Source: Bacillota bacterium
GTDB lineage: Bacteria; Bacillota; UBA4882; UBA8346
DNA length: 26,734 nt
NCBI GenBank assembly: GCA_023435225.1
Contig: JAEYRX010000048.1
Coordinates: 1 to 26,734, forward strand
Reading direction: 5' to 3'
Shown here: positions 22,321-26,734 of the stretch, one piece after another
How the letters are laid out: each line of letters opens with the position of its first letter
Numbering within the stretch: the stretch's first letter is position 1
Translations under genes and position numbers: made by a program
Notes under the pieces: model-generated
Told to the model about the DNA's origin: nothing
What the model saw: only the letters and a program-made list of their open reading frames with translations
The model's database searches: none

Positions 22321-23652
22321 ATGATCGCCTCGAAACAAAGTAAAATTTTTTATTTTTGTTTATTCCTTTTTCCGGCATTGATACTTTATACTTTATTTTT
22401 TATAATCCCGCTCGGTCAAGGAATTCAGTATTCCTTTACCGATTGGAACGGTATTGTTCCGGAGATTCCTTTCACTATGTCTAAAAGTGATTTTCAAACC
22501 AATGTAATTGAAAAGTTAACCTCGAAAAAAGATTTGGAATATATATTAAAATATTATGTATTGGATGAAGCCGAAGAAAATTATCGCTTAACAAATTGGA
22601 TTAAAGAAGGTAATCAAACCCGCCAGATAACAAATGGCGAGAAACACCGGCTTAAAAAAATCTTGAAATCTATAGGCATTTCACCTATTAAATATATTGG
22701 ATTTAAGAATTACCGCGAAATGTTCCAAAACGATCAAAGGTTTGTCCCTAGAGTAGAAAAGCAATATATATTTAATGAATTTGACGACCTACCGGAGACT
22801 ATTAAAGCCGGAGTTTTTAAAGGGAATTTACTTAATCATATCACTAAAAAAGACGACCGTTCATTATTATTAACCTATTATAAATATATTCCGCGAAAAT
22901 CAGTGTTTCAACTTGACCCAAATATTTCTCATGCGGACTCCGATACACTTAAATCGATTATTAGTCAAAATATGTTCAAAAATATTTTTATACCTGGTGT
23001 TATCGGGTTTACTTTCCTTTTTACCCTGTTTAATGTGATTTTTGCAAACTTTTTTGCCTTTTTCCTGGCTTTAATATTAGATTTAAAATTAAAGACCAAA
23101 AATGTTCTGCGCTCAATTTTCTTCCTCCCCAATGTACTTAGCTTGATTATTGTGGCTTTTATATGGTCTTTTGTATTTAGACTGATTCTCCCGGCGATTA
23201 CCGGCATCTCGGTCTGGCTCGGCAGTCCGGATCTGGCTCCCTTTGCCGTCTTAATGGTCACCATCTGGCAGGGTTGCGGTTATTTAATGATCATTTATCT
23301 GGCCGGACTGCAAACCATACCGGTTGACCTTACTGAGGCAGCGGAGATTGATGGTGCCGATTGGCGGCAACGTTTACTCCATATAACCATTCCTTTGCTG
23401 ATGCCGGCGCTGACGATCTGTTTATTCTATAGTATTTCCAACTCTTTAAAGACTTTTGATGTAATTATGGCTTTGACCAGTGGTGGTCCCGGTTATGTAA
23501 CCACCCCGATAGTTTTGGATATCTACTTTAACGCCTTTAATAACAACCAATTCGGGTATGCGACCGCCAAAGCGGTCCTACTCTGTTTGATAATTATTGT
23601 AATCACCGGTATCCAGTTGTACTTGATGAAAAAGAAGGAGGTGGAATTATGA
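22321..23652 (+). CDS. Sugar ABC transporter permease, MalF-like, with a large extracytoplasmic insertion
   Basis: A 443-residue permease, about 150 residues longer than most sugar permeases of this family. The first membrane segment is at about residues 9-31. An insertion of about 170 charged, soluble residues (about 40-215) follows before the remaining five segments, recalling the P2 loop of enterobacterial MalF. The coupling EAA loop, EAAEIDGADWRQRLLHITIP, lies at about residues 338-357 and should contact the ATPase. Typical GGPGYVTTPIV follows. AAAGGAG precedes the ATG by 6 nt. The gene overlaps the next permease by 4 nt (ATGA). No cognate MalK/MsmK ATPase is present, so a shared ATPase elsewhere is likely. 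Confidence 0.9.
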   Translation: MIASKQSKIFYFCLFLFPALILYTLFFIIPLGQGIQYSFTDWNGIVPEIPFTMSKSDFQTNVIEKLTSKKDLEYILKYYVLDEAEENYRLTNWIKEGNQTRQITNGEKHRLKKILKSIGISPIKYIGFKNYREMFQNDQRFVPRVEKQYIFNEFDDLPETIKAGVFKGNLLNHITKKDDRSLLLTYYKYIPRKSVFQLDPNISHADSDTLKSIISQNMFKNIFIPGVIGFTFLFTLFNVIFANFFAFFLALILDLKLKTKNVLRSIFFLPNVLSLIIVAFIWSFVFRLILPAITGISVWLGSPDLAPFAVLMVTIWQGCGYLMIIYLAGLQTIPVDLTEAAEIDGADWRQRLLHITIPLLMPALTICLFYSISNSLKTFDVIMALTSGGPGYVTTPIVLDIYFNAFNNNQFGYATAKAVLLCLIIIVITGIQLYLMKKKEVEL

Positions 23653-24512
23653 ATAATAAAGTTAATATTATTCAGACAGGAGCAAAACCTCCGGTTCCCT
23701 GGAAAAAGATTTCTCTAATCGCCCTGGAATCAGCAATGATTATCTTAGCACTTCTATTCCTTTTCCCGGCTGTTTTAACTTTGATCAATTCTTTTAAAAG
23801 CGATGCCCAAATCGTTTTAAATCCGGTTTCCTTACCCAAAACCATCGATTTCACCAATTATATTAATGCTTGGAAAGAAATGAACTTTCCGGTTGTCCTA
23901 TTTAATACCTTTATAATTACCTTTTTCAGCACCATCGGCATTATCCTGGTCAGCTCAATGGCCGCTTATGTACTGGTTCGAACTAATTTAAAAATTAGCT
24001 GGATTATCTATCTCATCTTCACTTTTTCAATGGTAGTCCCGTTTCAAACTATCATGATTCCATTAGTCCAAACTGCCAAAGATTATGATTTAAAAAGTGT
24101 TCTTGGAATTATCCCGATATATATTGGTTTGTTATGTCCGTTGGCAGTATTTATGTATCATGGTTTCATCAAGGGTGTCCCGCTTGAGATCGAAGAATCA
24201 GCTGCTATCGATGGCGCCTCTGTCTTAAGAACTTTTTTTCAATTGGTTTTTCCTTTGTTGAAACCGGTAACCGCCACTATCGCCATAATTGACGTGTTGT
24301 GGATTTGGAATGATTTTCTGTTGCCGTTAATCATTCTCCCGAAACAATCCACTCTACAGCTAGCCCAATACGGTTTCTTCAGTCTTTTTAAACGCCAATA
24401 TTCTCTGGCTATGGCTTCGCTGGTATTATCCGCCGCCCCGGTAGTAGTTTTCTATTTCCTGATGCAAAAGTATATCGTGCGAGGAATCGCTGCCGGAGCG
24501 GTTAAAGGATAG
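23649..24512 (+). CDS. Sugar ABC transporter permease, MalG-like
   Basis: A 287-residue inner-membrane permease of the carbohydrate-uptake CUT1 type with six predicted segments, the partner of the MalF-like protein. The EAA coupling loop reads EESAAIDGASVLRTFFQLVFP (around residues 179-198). The C-terminal KYIVRGIAAGAVKG is the classical ending of CUT1 MalG-type permeases. Its ATG lies inside the stop region of the upstream permease (4-nt ATGA overlap), with GGAGGTGG upstream, so translation is coupled. A probable terminator follows 36 bp after the stop. Maltose or maltodextrin as substrate is inferred from the neighbours. Confidence 0.92.
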   Translation: MNNKVNIIQTGAKPPVPWKKISLIALESAMIILALLFLFPAVLTLINSFKSDAQIVLNPVSLPKTIDFTNYINAWKEMNFPVVLFNTFIITFFSTIGIILVSSMAAYVLVRTNLKISWIIYLIFTFSMVVPFQTIMIPLVQTAKDYDLKSVLGIIPIYIGLLCPLAVFMYHGFIKGVPLEIEESAAIDGASVLRTFFQLVFPLLKPVTATIAIIDVLWIWNDFLLPLIILPKQSTLQLAQYGFFSLFKRQYSLAMASLVLSAAPVVVFYFLMQKYIVRGIAAGAVKG

Positions 24513-24547
24513 TTTTAAACTATTTTCACAATTGCTCTACCTAATGC

Positions 24548-24590
24548 CGGAATCAGCAAGGAATACTATAGGTTGATTCCGATTTTATTT
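24548..24590 (+). terminator. Probable terminator of the sugar transporter operon
   Basis: CGGAATCA (24548-24555) and TGATTCCG (24574-24581) form a perfect 8-bp stem with an 18-nt loop, followed by ATTTTATTT. It lies 36 bp after the MalG-like stop. Confidence 0.6.
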
Positions 24591-24634
24591 CAGACCCTTT
24601 TATCTGTATAATTTTATCCGACTGAAAAATAATA

Positions 24635-24798
24635 GGGTTTAAGGCTTAAATCTGGTGAACTAAATCCAAGTTTACCATCCAGACAGAAGAACTGAAAGGA
24701 TTCACCGCCTATATAGGATGAAGAAAATTCTTATTCCAGATTTGCATTCTTAAACCCGAAAGCAAATGAAAAATAAAATGGAATTTTCTTCATCCTAT
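24635..24798 (+). ncRNA. Candidate structured RNA or regulatory leader with mutually exclusive stems
   Basis: Nested helices: GGGTTTAAG/CTTAAACCC (24635-24643 and 24749-24757), AAATCTGG/CCAGATTT (24648-24655 and 24736-24743), and GGTGAA/TTCACC (24654-24659 and 24701-24706, sharing bases with the former). In addition an 18-bp perfect inverted repeat, ATAGGATGAAGAAAATTC (24713-24730) with its complement at 24781-24798, has one arm inside and one arm outside the nested structure. Both folds cannot easily coexist except as a pseudoknot. No known riboswitch class is recognised. A palindromic mobile remnant is the alternative. Confidence 0.4.
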
Positions 24799-24868
24799 TA
24801 CAGCTGTAATAAGTTGAAATAAATTCATTAGTGTTATCATGGCCTGCTTTAGGGACAAAGGTGTTTAG

Positions 24869-24949
24869 ATGGATATACGAAATTTAATTCAACTTATTGA
24901 GCAGAAGATTAGCAGTCGGCTAATTCAAAACCTCTGGGCTGAAGTATAA
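24869..24949 (+). CDS. 26-residue ORF, possible microprotein or truncated gene start
   Basis: AAAGGTG stands 5 nt before an ATG that opens a 26-codon frame, MDIRNLIQLIEQKISSRLIQ then NLWAEV and a TAA. The peptide is amphipathic and helical in character. Its last codons run into the diverged family-B repeat at 24931, so it may be the start of a gene cut off by that element. I do not recognise it; it could equally be chance. Confidence 0.25.
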   Translation: MDIRNLIQLIEQKISSRLIQNLWAEV

Positions 24950-25098
24950 AAGCAATCTCAACCCCGTAACCGGGCTGGGAGGTGTTTTTAGGAAAAATTC
25001 AACCGAGCCCCGGATTGGGGTTTAGAAGGGTTTAATGGATGACAGCCCAGGGGATTTGACAGGACAAAAATTATTAGCTTCTGCCCTGGGTGATGAGA
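24931..25098. repeat. Family-B repeat, diverged copy 3 (lacks the outer inverted ends)
   Basis: The order follows copies 1 and 2 from the right arm of hairpin 1 onward: CTCTGGGCTGAAG, AACCCCGTAACCGGGCTGGG (24960-24979), GAGCCCCGGATTGGGGTTT (25005-25023), then CCCAGGG/CCCTGGG (25046-25052 and 25084-25090) with a longer loop and the TGATGAGAG tail. Similarity is low and mostly structural, so the relation is probable rather than certain. The region 24513-25186 has no other clear gene. Confidence 0.45.
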
Positions 25099-25186
25099 GA
25101 GCAGATATAATTCCTGATTATGATTATTCATTTTTAAGATTATGACAAACTAAAATTAAACAATTATTTATTTTTGAGAGGAACCA

Positions 25187-26479
25187 ATGGCTACAGATAC
25201 CAATAAAAACTTACGCAACCAAATAATTTACGAAGTCTATCTCCGGAATCATAGCAAAGATGGGAATTTTAACGGACTCCTAAAAGATTTAGCCCGGATT
25301 AAAAGCTTGGGGGTTAATATTATTTGGTTGATGCCGATTCATCCTATTGGGCGAATTAATAGGAAAGGAAGTCTTGGCTGTCCTTATTCCATCGAAAATT
25401 ACCGTGAGATAAATCCGGAATATGGGACTCTTGATGAATTCAAAAAATTAGTAAGCATTATACATGACCACGAATTAAAAATCATCATTGATGTTGTTTT
25501 CAACCACACTTCCCATGATTCATGGTTGTTAAAGCACCATCCGGAATGGTTCTACCATAATGAAAACGGAAAAATCACCACAAAAGTAGAAGATTGGAGC
25601 GATGTATTGGATCTGGATTACTCCCGTCAAGAACTTTGGAACTATCAGATCGATACTTTAAAATATTGGGTAAATCAAGGAGTCGATGGTTTCCGCTGCG
25701 ATGTGGCGTCACTTTTACCGGTACAATTTTGGTCCAGAGCCCGTAGTGAACTTCAACAGATTAATCCGGACCTTATCCTACTGGCGGAGAGCTTAGGGCC
25801 TTCTTTCATCACCGACTTAAGAGGCCAAGGCTTTATCGCTCATTCCGACTGCGAAATGTATCAGGCATTTGACATTACTTATGATTATGATGTCTATGAT
25901 ACCTTCCAGACATACTTGAGAGGCCAGGCATCCCTGGAAGAATATCTAAACCTAAAACGCCAGCAAGAATCAATTTACCCGGAGAATTATATTAAATTAC
26001 GCTTTTTGGAAAACCATGACCAGCCTCGAATAAGGTCGCTAATTCCCTTTGAAACAACCATCCGGCAATGGACTGCTTTCACTTTTTTCGAGAAAGGAAC
26101 CACTTTAATATATGGTGGTCAGGAAACGACCGATTTAAACACACCTAGTTTGTTTAGACCGGATTTGGTGGATTGGAGCGAATTTAACCATGATTTCTCT
26201 GCTTTTTTGACTAAATTAGCCATTATTAAAAAAGAACCTATTTTAGGCAATGGTTCTTACCAAATTCACCGGATTCCTCAATCCGGAGTAATATGGGCAT
26301 CATACCGTTATAAGCACCAGGTACTGCATGGTATCTTTAATGTCGAGGGAAAATGTGGTTTCTTGGAGGTTGACTGTGAGGATGGGCAATATCGGAATTT
26401 GGTTGATGGGGAAATACTGGTGATTCAGGATGGATTAGTTGAACTACAGACCGTTCCGGTAATTTTTTATAGCCATTAA
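25187..26479 (+). CDS. Cytoplasmic GH13 alpha-amylase family enzyme (maltodextrin-acting)
   Basis: A 430-residue GH13 glycosidase without signal peptide, so it acts inside the cell. The conserved regions are in order: I, D102VVFNH; II, GFRCD172VAS with the catalytic nucleophile Asp172; III, LLAE201S with the acid/base Glu201; and IV, FLENHD278 with the transition-state Asp278. It is short for the family, with a reduced C-terminal beta domain. The likely role is hydrolysis of alpha-1,4 (or alpha-1,6) bonds in imported maltodextrins, feeding maltose to the phosphorylase. Exact specificity cannot be read from the sequence. GAGAGG lies 5 nt before the ATG. It follows the transporter genes after a 674-bp gap and may have its own promoter, though I found no good match. 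Confidence 0.9.
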   Translation: MATDTNKNLRNQIIYEVYLRNHSKDGNFNGLLKDLARIKSLGVNIIWLMPIHPIGRINRKGSLGCPYSIENYREINPEYGTLDEFKKLVSIIHDHELKIIIDVVFNHTSHDSWLLKHHPEWFYHNENGKITTKVEDWSDVLDLDYSRQELWNYQIDTLKYWVNQGVDGFRCDVASLLPVQFWSRARSELQQINPDLILLAESLGPSFITDLRGQGFIAHSDCEMYQAFDITYDYDVYDTFQTYLRGQASLEEYLNLKRQQESIYPENYIKLRFLENHDQPRIRSLIPFETTIRQWTAFTFFEKGTTLIYGGQETTDLNTPSLFRPDLVDWSEFNHDFSAFLTKLAIIKKEPILGNGSYQIHRIPQSGVIWASYRYKHQVLHGIFNVEGKCGFLEVDCEDGQYRNLVDGEILVIQDGLVELQTVPVIFYSH

Positions 26480-26734
26480 GAAAAATGGAAATATTCTTAA
26501 TTATTTTATCGTTCGAAGATCAAGGTTCTTTAATTTCCGATTTAATTGTAAATAAATCACATCTCATGCTTTTATATCTTTCTCTTTCATTGTGGTTTTT
26601 GTGTAAATTATCACTAGCGTTGCATAAAATTATTTTTTCAAAGTCAACCTGAATCTTAATAAGCCATAAGTAATAAATATCCAAGAATAGTACATACAAC
26701 CATCAATTTTTTCTTTTGGAGAGTAAGGTTCTGG
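26480..26734. other. Right-edge non-coding sequence
   Basis: AT-rich sequence with no reading frame, terminator or promoter that I can support. Confidence 0.4.

Noticed and set aside
25142..25170. ATGACA-N17-TATTTA as the GH13 promoter
   Set aside because: The -10 matches only 3 of 6, and the start site would fall at the ribosome binding site.

Overview
The window looks like a chromosomal stretch of an AT-rich member of the Bacillota. Evidence for this is the strong AGGAGG-type ribosome binding sites in front of ATG, GTG and TTG starts, the Bacillus/Clostridium-style rRNA leader at the left edge, and the general gene repertoire. A DUF4197 protein and an AsmA-like anchored protein, both more familiar from bacteria with an outer membrane, hint at a diderm lineage. 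That last point is inference, and I cannot name a species.

Layout. Positions 1-360 hold the promoter region and leader of an rRNA operon that reads leftwards out of the window, with two tandem promoters. Positions 500-6000 hold leftward genes: a corrinoid protein, N-acetylglucosamine-6-phosphate deacetylase (nagA), an Eis-like acetyltransferase, a small membrane protein, and an ATPase/permease pair of a nitrate/sulfonate/taurine-type ABC importer without its binding protein. Positions 6350-7800 hold a lipoprotein and a short-chain dehydrogenase that converge on a structured repeat. Positions 8000-12610 hold a decayed heat-shock cluster: clpB, a 26-codon remnant-like ORF, a dnaJ with half the usual zinc-binding repeats, and a dnaK fragment broken by a frameshift, a nonsense codon and a 98-bp miniature element. 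Positions 12610-13440 hold a hairpin-rich non-coding stretch and a coiled-coil protein with 21-bp repeats. Positions 13440-16140 hold the AsmA-like protein, the DUF4197 protein, and an unusual fusion of a CDP-alcohol phosphatidyltransferase-like domain with a flavodoxin domain.

Positions 16500-26480 form a maltose/maltodextrin locus: a leftward GH65 maltose phosphorylase, then a rightward LacI-family regulator, a sugar-binding protein, two MalF/MalG-type permeases and a cytoplasmic GH13 enzyme. A perfect GCAAACGTTTGC palindrome abuts the -35 of a consensus phosphorylase promoter, and a near-copy lies after the lacI gene. The inferred flow is import of maltose, phosphorolysis to glucose plus glucose 1-phosphate, and trimming of longer dextrins by the GH13 enzyme. 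No transporter ATPase for this system is in the window.

The most distinctive feature is the density of palindromic non-coding repeats. Family A is a 98-bp element in two inverted copies, each flanked by TTAG. Family B is a ~230-bp multi-hairpin element whose two good copies differ by compensatory changes, with a third diverged copy. Family C is a 120-192 bp element with long imperfect inverted ends. There is also a 50-bp direct repeat pair and a candidate structured RNA at 24635-24798. Several of these lie in 5' leaders or intercistronic gaps, where they could affect expression.
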